Assembly (NCBI GenBank): GCA_003868215.1
Contig: QWDQ01000038.1
Span: 62,001 to 126,000 of the forward strand
Length of the DNA stretch: 64,000 nt
Direction of reading: 5' to 3'
From: Pseudophaeomoniella oleicola
Taxonomy: Eukaryota; Ascomycota; Eurotiomycetes; Phaeomoniellales; Phaeomoniellaceae
Part shown: positions 10,352 through 20,783 of the stretch, piece after piece
Position numbering within the stretch: the first letter of the stretch is position 1
How the letters are laid out: each line of letters opens with the position of its first letter
Notes under the pieces: model-generated
What the model was told of the DNA's origin: nothing
The model's database searches: none
The model's input: only the letters and a program-made list of their open reading frames with translations
Translations under genes and position numbers: made by a program

Positions 10352-11842
10352 GCAAACAGGAACGAGCGACAAAGTTTGCACGGACTTTGACCGTAAAGAC
10401 CGAGGAATGTACCACTTTTCTCTGCCGAAAATGGCTTGCACCTATTGAATCATCTGCTAGATTTGAAGACTCGTCGAAGTGTAGGTCTTTGGACCAAAAG
10501 ATTGACTGAGGTTATGAGTCTGGTACCGGATGGACAAGGAATGATTGACTGAAAATGGTGTGGGCGCTCGTCGAAATTGAGGTGAAACAACGCAGCGGAT
10601 CAAGGTGATGGAGAGAGATCTACACTGATGATTGCCTCGCAAGAAAGCAGAAAGATGGCTGAATCGAAAGTCGAACAGGAGGGAGAGAGTGAGGTATGTC
10701 TGTGGAGCGGAAGGTGGTTAGGGTACAGACAAAGAGTGAAAGTGTGACAACATGTGTGGTGCAGATTTCAATGAGATTTTTGTTGTTGGCAACAAGCATA
10801 AGAATACATCAGGTAGTAAGTAACTCAGACAATAGACGGCGGGTTGACCCCTAATCGCACATTGGTTGCAAGATGAGAGGGGCGCTATTGTGATAGCACG
10901 GGGCAATGCAGTCGGAACCTTACCTTACTACGTACCCTTTACCGTAGTAACACAATGAAAAGTCAATCAAAATACTACGTAGCGCCGAGGCGCCTCCTAC
11001 GTGCTTGAGTTTACCAAAAGTCCAGTTAAGTTACGGTATGAATTAGTTAGTAACCAAGTAATTCATTAGGGGGTGTTAGTGGAGCATTGCAACCGGCCGT
11101 CGAGCCGTTATCCACGCGTTGTTCGCTGATCGTGGGATAGTTCACTCATGCCGTCTCCTACTACTGCGTAGTCCTAATTTACGGAGTCGGCGAACCCATT
11201 TAGGGGCAAGTTGATCTGCCACTATCTCAACAGGGGTAGATGGTAGATTCACCGTTGTTCTGTTTACCACGTAGTAAAATCGTTTGCTTGAAGGTGGACT
11301 GTACTTTGTGTTGATGGCAAATAGCCGAATTACTGTGGTGGCAAGTAAATGCAATCATGGAGATAGGTAATTTACTATGTAGGACATGGATATTGCTTGG
11401 TTTTTCCATGGGTTCATTACCTACAACTAGACCAATCTGCTGAGGGCTGGTGGCACTACACTAATTATTGCTCGTATTTGTAGCCGAGTGTTTCGATCTT
11501 GCCTTCTACTCTTTGGTGCAGATATTCGCTTTGACAAATCTCATCTCTAAGATATCACAGTTCATCCTGCCTGTGCTCGTTGTCGTCTTGCAGTGTATGG
11601 CGTATGGCTGACTGCTTACCAACCCCTGAAACTAAACCCGAAGAATGTTGATCCTATTGTACTACGTAAACAAATGCCGACAATTGCCACCTCTGATTTC
11701 CCTTAATTACCTACCTTAGCCTTAGGTACAGTAGCTACTGTATAAGGCATGAAGTGATTTTTTATTGGTTCTCGTTAATACGTCTCTATTGATCAAGGTT
11801 CTCTTATTAGCATGCATGTGTCTGCAGCCACCCCCGGACTCT

Positions 11843-11886
<44 letters not shown>

Positions 11887-12829
11887 GTAAATCACATTGG
11901 GATGCATAATTACTGGCAGTGCCTTGTTGAAACATCGGTCAGTCACATTCACATAACCATAATTAGAACTGATAGACATGCTTGGAGTGTTGATCTCGTT
12001 GCGTAATGCATACCAAGTCCCACAGAGGGAGAAGCAAATCACGACACCAGTCATGATGCTATTAACAAGGGCAGGATCATTCGTTTCGACTTCATGAACT
12101 ACAGTTTGTAATACAGCTTGATCTGTTTCCCCAAAGGAAAAGCTTCAATATTACTTGGATCAACTATATACTGCGGTACATACCCAAGGTGGGACTTAGT
12201 CCAAAAATGTCACCTGAGCAGCTTAGGTATGACTGCTACGTGGTGTCTCCTCTGCAAAGACTGGCTTGGTCCCCCGGCTTGTGCAAGGGTTAGATTGCAG
12301 CTCCTCGTGTTCACATAATTTACTGCCAAAAGGTCATCCTCGTACAGAGATATTCCCATGTGAGTTTATCCTAAAGGGGATCTTTGCAGAGTCTCGATCT
12401 TCATTAAGTTACCGGCCCATTGTAGCCACACAAGTTCAGCGTGTAAGTCAAGCAAGTCCAGCAAGTCTAGCAGAATTCATAGAAGCTGTGGAATCCTACC
12501 TCGTAACGTAGTGGTGCCTCCGAAAGACGTATCACCGCTCAAATGGTAATGCTCTGCACTCTACCAATATGTTGTGGCAACGTACTCTATGCCATGCCCA
12601 TGCCATGCTCATGCCAAGCCAAGCCAAGTGAAGTATCAGCCCAGTGAGGCCCTTCGGCTAACCTTCTCTTTGAATGGAACATGACTGCGCTCATGATTGT
12701 AGCTCGCCAGTACCTTGTCGAGCACAGCCATTGCAGCTGAGCTCCAGCCCAGACCCATCCTGGAATGGTGAGTGCCGTCGTTGACGAAATGCAAGTTCAG
12801 CCATGACGAAGTGAATAACGACCAGCGCT
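10352..12829. other. Long divergent spacer with TACGTA motifs and (CAAT)n
   Basis: 2,478 bp between the GT90 start and the VPS18 start. The middle part is AT-rich and holds a cluster of TAC(G/T)(T/G)A-type motifs (about 10926, 10941, 10973, 11160, 11265, 11659), a (CAAT)n tract (11845-11886), tandem CATGC/CAAGC runs at about 12593-12631, and a CAAGT/CCAGC run at about 12440-12470. No conserved reading frame or RNA gene is recognised. Confidence 0.5.
11845..11886. repeat. (CAAT)n microsatellite
   Basis: About ten uninterrupted CAAT units in the GT90-VPS18 spacer. Confidence 0.95.
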
Positions 12830-15800
12830 ATGGCGCACGATCTTCCTAACGGCTATGTTGGAGGGATGCAGGACAACCCAGAGCTGTCGGTACCCATCTT
12901 CAATGTAGAACGGGTCCAGTTGCAGTTCAACCTTGCTGCTGATTTTGTGGCGGCACAAGTCGCGAACAATGTGTTGATTCTAGCCCTGGCGAATGGCAGA
13001 ATCTTGCGGATCGATCTTGACAATTCGACCGATATAGATGGTAAGCGAGCCGCGATATTCTATTGAGAGAGCCATACATTGACTGAATACATCAGATGTC
13101 GACCTACCCAAGAAGTCATCCGAAGTTGGCCTCATCCGGCGCTTGTTCTTAGATCCTTCTGCATCTCATCTTATCATCAACACCACCCTCGGAGAAAACT
13201 TCTACCTACACACACAGTCTCGGCAGCCCCGACCGTTGAACAAGCTGAAAGGTGTATCGATCGAATGTGTAGCTTGGAATCCTTCACTGCCCACGGCGTC
13301 AACCCGAGAAATACTACTTGGTACGACTGATGGAAGCGTGTATGAAACGTATATCGAACCCTCGGCAGAGTTCTACCGAAGAGAGGATCGCTATGCAAGC
13401 CAGATTTACAAGGTACAGGATAGTGCAGTGACGGGCCTCTGGGTAGATACAGTAGAAGGGCAGCCGGAGACGAGGAGAATCATTGTTGCGTCGCATAGCC
13501 GTCTGCTCCATTTCCTGGGCAGGTTGGGTCGTCATGGGAGGGAAGGGTCGCATTCACTTTACCATGAGCTGCTTCAAAGAGAGAGTCCAACAATCCACGA
13601 AGTCGCTAACGCCAATAATTCTGCTCCATCACTCCTAGCTGTTGCCCCTGAGCATGAAGACCACGTTGCCGACGAAGACGGAAACGTACGTCCCTTCGCA
13701 TGGCTCAACTCCTCCGGCATATTACACAGTAAATTAAGTACGAAGCCAGCCGATTCAACTTTAGGAGCCAGGATATTCTCTGAAATGAAAACATTGCCAC
13801 GATCCCTATTCCCCGCGACCGAGTCCGCTCGTGGAGGTCGCAAGCTGATACAGGATCCGATCGCAGCCATGGCGCTGACTCAGTGGCATATTTTGGCCGT
13901 CGCTGAAGGTCGCGTCCTCGCTGTGAACCGTCTTGATGGTAGCATAGTATACGATGAAGCCGTTCTGGAATCTGGCCAGAGCTGCATCGGCCTTTTCTCT
14001 GACCAGAAGAAGAATACCTATTGGCTGTTCACGCCTCAAGCGATTTTCGAAGTTGTTGCCGTTGACGAAGACCGAAATGTGTGGAAGGTAATGCTGCAGA
14101 ACCAACAATACGATGCTGCTCTTCGTTATGCCCGTGGAGCAGCACAAAAAGACGCAGTTGCTACGGCATCCGGTGATCATCTATCAAGCAAAGGGCAATT
14201 TCTTGAAGCCGCGAAAGTATGGGGAAAGAGCTCGAAGGCTTTTGAGGAAGTCTGTCTGACACTCATCGACAAGGGAGAGGAGGACGCTTTAAGACGGTAC
14301 CTCATGACAAAATTGACAACGTACAAAAAGTCTTCGCAGATGCAGCGGACAATGATATCTTGTTGGCTCATCCAGATTTTTGTTGCGAAACTCAATGTGT
14401 TGGAGGACGCAATTGCAACGAAGGCTGAACTTATGGAGAATGTTACAACTGGAAAGGCAAAGAAAGAAGCAGAGGCGGTCAGGAGAGAATACGAAGAATT
14501 TGTGACGAAATACAAGGGAGACCTGGATGCGAAGACGGTATATGAGATACTAGGGAGCCATGATCGGGAGGACGAACTCCTGTTCTTTGCCAATACGGTT
14601 CAAGATTACAGCTATGTCTTATCATACTGGGTACGGAGGGAACGCTGGACAGATGCGCTCGAAGTGCTGCAGAAGCAGAACGATCCAGAGAACTTCTACA
14701 AATACAGCAGTGTCCTCATGAGCCACATTCCCAACGGGCTCATTGATGTTCTCATGCGCCAGTCGAATCTCGATCCGCAAAAACTTACTCCTGCGTTGTT
14801 AGCATACAACGAGGAGAATACGGACGTCCCCCTACAACAGAACCAAGCGCTACGTTATCTGAATTTCCTAATCTCTAATGTTGACGAATGTCCACCTTCG
14901 ATCCATAATATGCTCATTTCCATCCACGCTTCTCACCCGACACCATCTGAGATCACGCTAATGTCATATCTCGAATCGCAGCCGACACAACCACCACCGT
15001 ACGATGCTGATTTCGCGCTCAGATTATGTCTCCAACATCGACGTGTGCAATCAGCCGTACATATCTACAGCTCTATGGGCCAGTATCTTCAGGCAGTTGA
15101 ACTCGCATTGCAGCACAATGACATCGATCTTGCTGCTATTGTCGCCGATCGCCCTGAAGGAAACGATAAGCTACGAAAGAAGCTCTGGCTTTTGATCGCC
15201 CAGAAAAAGATCCAGCAAGATTCCGGTATCAAATCCGCCATTGAATTCCTTAAGAGATGCGAGCTGCTCAGAATTGAGGATCTCATACCATTTTTCCCCG
15301 ACTTTGTCGTCATCGATGATTTCAAAGAAGAGATCTGTGCCGCTTTGGAAGAATATTCTCGACATATCGACTCCTTGAAGCAAGAGATGGACGTCTCGGT
15401 TCTCACAGCCGAACAGATAAGATCCGAAATCAAAGCCCTCGACCTCCGATACGCGATCGTCGAGCCGGGTGAAAAATGTTTTATTTGCGGCTTGCCAGTG
15501 CTGAGCCGACAATTCTTCGTCTTCCCCTGCCAACACGCCTTCCACAGCGATTGCCTTGGCAAGAAGGTGCTAGAGGGTTCCGGCCTCGGCAAACGAAAAC
15601 ACATCAAAGACCTACAGAACGAAGTATCCAGAGGAATGAGCATGGGCGCCAAGAGGGAGAAAGCGATCAAGGAACTCGACGGCTTGATCGCTGAAGCTTG
15701 GTAAGTTTTGAATCTCTCTCCCTCTCCACCCCCTATCTGCTTGGCCAGCGGCAGGAACATCAGAAGCTGACTCCTGACTTTCTCTCACTACCAGTATCCT

Positions 15801-15879
15801 ATGCGGCGACTACGCCATCAAACAAATCGACACACCGTTCGTGACCGAGAATGATCGCACCGATGAATGGACACTGTGA
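12830..15879 (+). CDS. VPS18: Vacuolar sorting protein Vps18/Pep3 (HOPS/CORVET core, RING finger)
   Basis: Three exons: 12830..13040, 13096..15700 and 15795..15879, giving 966 residues. Introns: 13041..13095 (GTAAGC; CTGAATAC branch; CATCAG) and 15701..15794 (GTAAGT; CTGAC branch; CCAG). Vps18 is a class C core subunit of the HOPS and CORVET tethers that drive endosome-vacuole fusion. The N-terminal half reads as a beta-propeller typical of Pep3/Vps18. The middle is helical (clathrin-heavy-chain-type repeats, ending in CELLRIEDLIPFFPDF). The C-terminus is a RING: CFICG (residue about 865), PCQHAFHSDC, and after a roughly 50-residue helical insert CILCGDYA, whose first Cys codon is split by the last intron. 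That insert inside the RING is usual for Vps18. It ends NDRTDEWTL. The gene is convergent with the aldo-keto reductase. Confidence 0.93.
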
Positions 15880-16414
15880 TTGATATCCCGTCGGTTTTTT
15901 TTTTTTAACTTTTTGTCATCCAGCTAAGCTAGCTAGCTATATTGATTTGATCAGGAAGACTTATTTTATCATTTCTCTCCCTCTTCAGAATACGTAGAAT
16001 GCGAATAAACAATACCATATTTATTATATTTCTGTGACGACGACAAAACATTCACATGGACCGGACATTTCACTTCCCTGCTCTTCGCTTTGGGAATCTG
16101 GTAGATGGAGGAGAGAGAAGGGGGGGAAGGGGGCGTTGGTAGGGGATAAATAAGTAAGTAAGCAAGGAAGATAGAAGGGAAGGAGGGAGGGAGGGGAGTG
16201 AGGAAGTATACGTAAAATCAGAGACGAAAGAGAAAAAATCAAACAAGATATGAATAGAAGTATGGTTTTTCGTTTGGCTTAGGGGAGCTTTGCTTTGTCT
16301 GTTCTTTCAATCACTGAGTTCCGAACATCTAATATAATATAAATATAATATATATGACTCATTTTCGTTCTTCCTTTCCCCCTTTTTTTGTTTCCGCTCT
16401 TTTCTTCATCAAAT
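15880..16414. other. Convergent 3' spacer
   Basis: 535 bp between the stops of VPS18 and the aldo-keto reductase. It contains a 14-nt T run near 15893, a GCTAGCTAGC run near 15930, a purine-rich G/A tract (about 16105-16205) and an AT-rich stretch near 16330. No gene is seen. Confidence 0.6.
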
Positions 16415-17737
16415 TCAAAACTGACACCTCGGTCCCCCGACAACGCCCCTGCCCAACTCCCACCAAACCCTCTCGACCACGTCGACCACATCGCTCGGCA
16501 ACGGCCCCTTCTCGATGCCGCGTAAATTCTCCTCGATTTGGGCTTCGGAGCTCGAACCGATGACGACGGCGTCGTCGTGGCCGACGCGTAAGGAGGAGTG
16601 CCAGACGGTCCAGCGCAGGGCGGCTTCGTGGCCGGTGATGGAGTGAGGGGTGCAGGCGGTGCGGATGGTGGCGGCGGCGGTGTGGAGGGGCGGGTGGAAG
16701 TAGGTGCGGTGGTAGTGGGAGCCGAGGGGGGATGTGGGGTCGAAGCGGGTGGAGGAGGAGGGGTTGTCGTTGAGGGTACTAGGGGAGGAAGATTTGGTGG
16801 TAGTGGTAGAGGGGAGGACGAAGAAGCCGGCAGCGCTGGGGGAGTAGGCGTGAAAGGAGATGTTTTGGCGGCGGAGGATGGAGAGGAGGGATTCAGGATG
16901 TGGTCTGATGTCTGTAGTCGACGATGAGGATGATGACGGAGGACTCCCTTCAAGGTCACGACACAGCGGATTGTACATTCCCTGGTAGACCGAGGGACGC
17001 ACGAAATTGTACTGGTCGCAGATCATGCATATCAGCTCCACTTCGTCGCCCGTATAGTTGCTGAGACCGAGGCGTCGAAATTTGCCCGCTCGATGCGCCG
17101 AGTCCATTGCACGAAGTGTTTCTTCCAGCGACGTGGTGTGGTCGGGAGAGTGGAGGTAGAGGATGTCGACGCTGGGGACGGAGAGAGCAGATAGCGAAGA
17201 ATCGATCGAGCGACCGATATTGGACGGACGGTGTGCTCCTGGTATGAATGAGAGTACTTTCGTGGAGATGCTGATGTTTGATTTGATGTTCGAGGGTAAT
17301 TTGCCGAGAAGGGTTTCGGATGTGCCTCCACGGCCGACGGGGTAAGCTCGTGCAGTATCGATACTACGATGACCGTGAGAAAGCAGCTTTGACACAATCC
17401 CGTTTGCCGTTGAGACGTCAGACACTTTTGCATGAGCAGCCCGGGAGTCGCCGAATGTAGCCGTCCCAAGTATAATCTGCACAGGTGGCGAGTGTATCTG
17501 TTCCGTAGGTAAGATTGGGCGAAGCTTTGGAGACTCTGGTGGAGTTGTAAGAGTTGTGTCGACTGAGAGGTACGAATACACCGAAGCATCCGAAGCAGAG
17601 GATGAGACGCTCTCTGCAGCCCTAGAATTCAGGAATGCATGTCCTGATAAAGATTGTGAGTCTCTCTGAGGAGCGACATCGTCAAGTGAGATGTACATGT
17701 CTCGAGCACTTCGTGGTGTATCCGAAGTGCGCATCAT
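16415..17737 (-). CDS. Aldo-keto reductase, AKR7 (aflatoxin aldehyde reductase)-like
   Basis: Single exon, 440 residues, from ATG 17737 (a second ATG follows directly). An NADPH-dependent reductase of aldehydes and ketones. The (beta/alpha)8 barrel starts near residue 86 (VQIILGTATFGD). The AKR tetrad is visible: Asp127 and Tyr132 in SIDTARAY, Lys160 in ISTKV, and His196 in ILYLHSPD. The VYQGMYNPLCRDLE segment is characteristic of the AKR7 group. The first about 85 residues are an extra Ser/Thr-rich extension without a clear targeting signal. A Ser-rich loop (PPSSSSSSTTD) lies after CRDLE, and another Thr/Ser/Pro insertion follows FFVLPST. Substrate unknown. The antisense strand is strongly G-rich here, which creates long spurious frames. 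Confidence 0.85.
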   Translation of the reverse strand: MMRTSDTPRSARDMYISLDDVAPQRDSQSLSGHAFLNSRAAESVSSSASDASVYSYLSVDTTLTTPPESPKLRPILPTEQIHSPPVQIILGTATFGDSRAAHAKVSDVSTANGIVSKLLSHGHRSIDTARAYPVGRGGTSETLLGKLPSNIKSNISISTKVLSFIPGAHRPSNIGRSIDSSLSALSVPSVDILYLHSPDHTTSLEETLRAMDSAHRAGKFRRLGLSNYTGDEVELICMICDQYNFVRPSVYQGMYNPLCRDLEGSPPSSSSSSTTDIRPHPESLLSILRRQNISFHAYSPSAAGFFVLPSTTTTKSSSPSTLNDNPSSSTRFDPTSPLGSHYHRTYFHPPLHTAAATIRTACTPHSITGHEAALRWTVWHSSLRVGHDDAVVIGSSSEAQIEENLRGIEKGPLPSDVVDVVERVWWELGRGVVGGPRCQF

Positions 17738-19015
17738 AACTTCGAGCTATACTGTGTCTTTAGCAAATTGTTGGAGGAACGATAGAGAGACGAGACAGAT
17801 CGCACAGAATTTAAGGGGAGGTAACTACGTGAGCAAGGACGCAGCAGGCCTCGTAATCTCATCGACCACCCACCATTGGCAGAAAGCTGAAACCGTGGGC
17901 TGAGTCTCTGGCATCTTATAGGGCGCGATGGAAACTCGGTTTCTCTTTTCCAAGTCTCATAAGTGGTGGACAAAAATCCTCCACACTGCCACGAATAGTG
18001 CGCTATTCCTTGAGCTAATCACCTGCTTTCGAAGCAATCTCGATCATTCGAGACTAGTTTAGTAACCTAGCCCTGCTGAGGTGTGTTTGAATCACTTAGT
18101 TCGAGGCATGCGACCTTCTAGACACACGTGGTCTGTACCCCGGTGCCAATCTCCCGCGCAGGTGAATGCAGATAGTGCGTGGTCTAGAAGTCCATGTGCC
18201 CGACCATCCCACAGCCTTGTGCTGAAAGCCGACGCCATCAGTCTACACCAACCGCCAGGATAACGCTTGTAGACGCGCACAAGGGAATGGTCGATGTGGC
18301 AAGCGAGACGCCACAAGTACGTGTGTATAGGGGCTGGCTGAGCTTTCGGACTTTCGGCGCTTTTGGTCCGCTGCGATCTCCGCACACAAGCCGTGCCAGT
18401 CTCGAGACCGATCGCACCGTGTCGTGCACCAACTCAGTGGTCAAGCGTTATTCCAGGTCATTCTCCTCGGTCGAGCATGGCATCGAGAGCCTTATACTGA
18501 ATCTGGTCTGAGCGCCGTCTTTGATGCTCTTGAAGTCTCGGCAATTGAGTCCAGGGAAGGGGGGAGATACAGAACCAGCCAAGGATCGTGGCTAGCCTGA
18601 TGTCTTCAAGCGAGCCACGGAGATGCAGACAGTAGACCATTCTAGCGTGCACTGTGATGGCTTCTGCCGGGTAGACCGACTAGCACTTGTCGACAAGGCC
18701 GGCTAGAAATTTTTGAGATGAGCGATGGCGAGGAAGGGCTAGATTGCTGTTATATGAACCGGGCTTAAGCTGTGACATGGAAATGTCCGAGGGAGTCCGC
18801 TGGTAGAGCTTGTACTTCACACCGTGACTTTTGATGAATGTCCGGTCAACGCACCCAGGCTAAGATTGAATGTGTTACACCAACATGCTTCAAGTTGTTT
18901 ATTCAACGGCACAACTGCCACATGAAGCTTGACCTGCGTCTAACCGCGAATTACCTCCCCACGAGGTTTCTTAGATGAAAGTTTCAGGTCATCTGATACA
19001 CAGATGACTTGTTAG
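17738..19015. other. Intergenic spacer
   Basis: 1,278 bp between the aldo-keto reductase start and the stop of the alkyltransferase fusion gene. Base composition resembles coding DNA around 18090-18660, but no frame on either strand gives a recognisable or well-started protein. I see nothing else in it. Confidence 0.45.
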
Positions 19016-19918
19016 TTACATTGCGCTCAGGTCTTGCAGATCTCGAAACGGTTGCCCATACACCCTACCCCGACTGTCGAATCTGACGCCTTCCTCAGCA
19101 AGCAACTGGATCTTATTGAGAGCATATTTTCCTTCCTTGCCCCAATCACCATGGAAACCTCCGATGGAGCCATCTGCAGCCAACACGCGGTGACATGGTA
19201 CATTAGGTGCGTAAGGGTTGTTCCGCATGCCGTTTCCAACCGCTCTGGCGGAACTCTCGAGGTAATCGGACATTGCGGCATATGTAGTATAACGCCCACG
19301 TGGTACAGACAGAAGTGTACTATAGAGCCGCTTTCGATATGGCGTGAGCTTATCATTCGAGGAGATCTTTTGGAGCACGTCGGCGTGCTCCTGTTTGGTG
19401 ACGGAAGGTGGTTCGATGCAACCCCGTGACAATGGTCCGTTGGATTTGAAGGATAACTCGGTTTGCTTTGTGCCTGACTTTGGCTTCTTGGTCAAGGTAT
19501 CTTTGTGGTCTAAACTGCTCGTTCGTCGTTTCTTGTCTACAATGCCGGATGCCTCTTCTCTCTGTGCGTGCGAATGCTTACTTCCATACTTCGCGTCAGC
19601 CTTGCCTCTGACCGATAAACTAATCTTGTCCAACTCGACAAGATCAACGGTGCCATCAATGATCTTCTCCCCGAGCTCAATACAGCCTTGGAGGAGTTCT
19701 TCGCTCATGTTCTTGACAGCTGGGGCTTTCACTACCTTCATCCACGGTTGCTTTCCTCCCCCAACAACATTGTCAAGGATGATACGGCCAAAACAGTGAT
19801 CAAGACGGACTGGCCATCTTGGCTGTGCAGGATCATTAGCTCGTGCTTTAGCAGGCAAAGTCTTTGTAAACAACTCGGTCCAACGGGTACGAAGATCTTC
19901 CACAGTGGTAGTAGTCAT
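19016..19918 (-). CDS. O6-alkylguanine-DNA alkyltransferase (MGMT) fused to a fungal N-terminal domain
   Basis: Single exon, 300 residues, ATG at 19918. The C-terminal part (about 187-290) is an Ogt/MGMT domain: LTPYRKRLYSTLLSVPRGRY, the winged-helix segment TTYAAMSDYL, ARAVGNGMRNNP (Arg finger and Asn hinge region), and the active site VPCHRVL with acceptor Cys242, followed by GGFHGDWGKEGK. It should repair O6-alkylguanine by irreversible transfer of the alkyl group to Cys242. The N-terminal part (about 1-105: a helix, then WPVRLDHCFGRIILDNVVG and MSEELLQGCIELGEKI) is a separate conserved-looking module that I know only as an uncharacterised fungal domain. A basic, disordered linker (about 106-185, with KKRRTS and KKPKSGTK) joins them and may act as a nuclear signal. 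Whether the N-terminal module affects repair is unknown. Confidence 0.85.
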   Translation of the reverse strand: MTTTTVEDLRTRWTELFTKTLPAKARANDPAQPRWPVRLDHCFGRIILDNVVGGGKQPWMKVVKAPAVKNMSEELLQGCIELGEKIIDGTVDLVELDKISLSVRGKADAKYGSKHSHAQREEASGIVDKKRRTSSLDHKDTLTKKPKSGTKQTELSFKSNGPLSRGCIEPPSVTKQEHADVLQKISSNDKLTPYRKRLYSTLLSVPRGRYTTYAAMSDYLESSARAVGNGMRNNPYAPNVPCHRVLAADGSIGGFHGDWGKEGKYALNKIQLLAEEGVRFDSRGRVYGQPFRDLQDLSAM

Positions 19919-20783
19919 GATGCGCTTTCTATTGGAGAATCATGTTTTATAGATGATGCATTTGAATCCATGAGGAAGACCTCATCAGACTGCTTTGATG
20001 TCTTTTATAGACGTTGGTCATTCGTTGCACTGGAAGTGTCGAATAGTCGCGTTGCTGTAGAAGTGTCAAATCAATGGCCGTCACTTTATGTTAGGGTGTG
20101 CTTAGTCATCACCGATTTTCACATCACCTCAACCAAGTCCGTCGATCAAACTCATCATGAGAAAAGAGAAAATGGAAAGGTGACATTGTTGTACTCCAGT
20201 GCAGAAACTGTAACATTGCCGCCCGTTGGGTATAACTTAGGACGACGTCCTTCCAGCCATGACGGCTACGACTGATATCGACTGGACGATGCTGCCCTGA
20301 GTGGTATTTGGATTGGTTTACAATGTCCTCGGGACTCATCATTTCCCCTTAGGCCCCGTTCTCTTTCCGTTCGATTCCGGCATTTTATTCTCTACTTCAT
20401 TTCGACCTCTCTGCTCCAGGAAAAGGAACAGGTGACCGGTCTTACACATCAAATCTACGGTGTTCGACTACGATAGAAATGGGCATGTGAGGTTCATACA
20501 AGTTTTTGGATTATTCAATTCACTGATGATAGTATCTTGATAGATACTGCATCCCACCCTGACGCTTGTTGTGAGTACACAAATTAAAAGAAGAAGAGAA
20601 ATGACAAGAGACAACAGATCTGGTAAACTCTCTCGAAGAAGAAAAGAGACAAGCCGTAACCTCTCTCGTAACAAGAACATAACCATCAACAGACATGATA
20701 TGAGAGGACCACCTGAGATCTGTTTGCCTCTGTAATCTGCGTATCCAAGCATCAAATTGTTCTGCGTCCATTCAGTTGCTCTT
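19919..20783. other. Intergenic spacer
   Basis: 865 bp between the MGMT-fusion start and the stop of the next minus-strand gene. No supported gene or repeat is seen. Confidence 0.55.

Noticed and set aside
15089-15760. Long minus-strand frame opposite the 3' part of VPS18
   Set aside because: It lies entirely antisense to conserved Vps18 coding sequence and has no domain features.
16598-16927. Gly/Val-rich plus-strand frame opposite the aldo-keto reductase
   Set aside because: It is the antisense of a C-rich coding stretch in a well-supported enzyme; the composition is an artefact.
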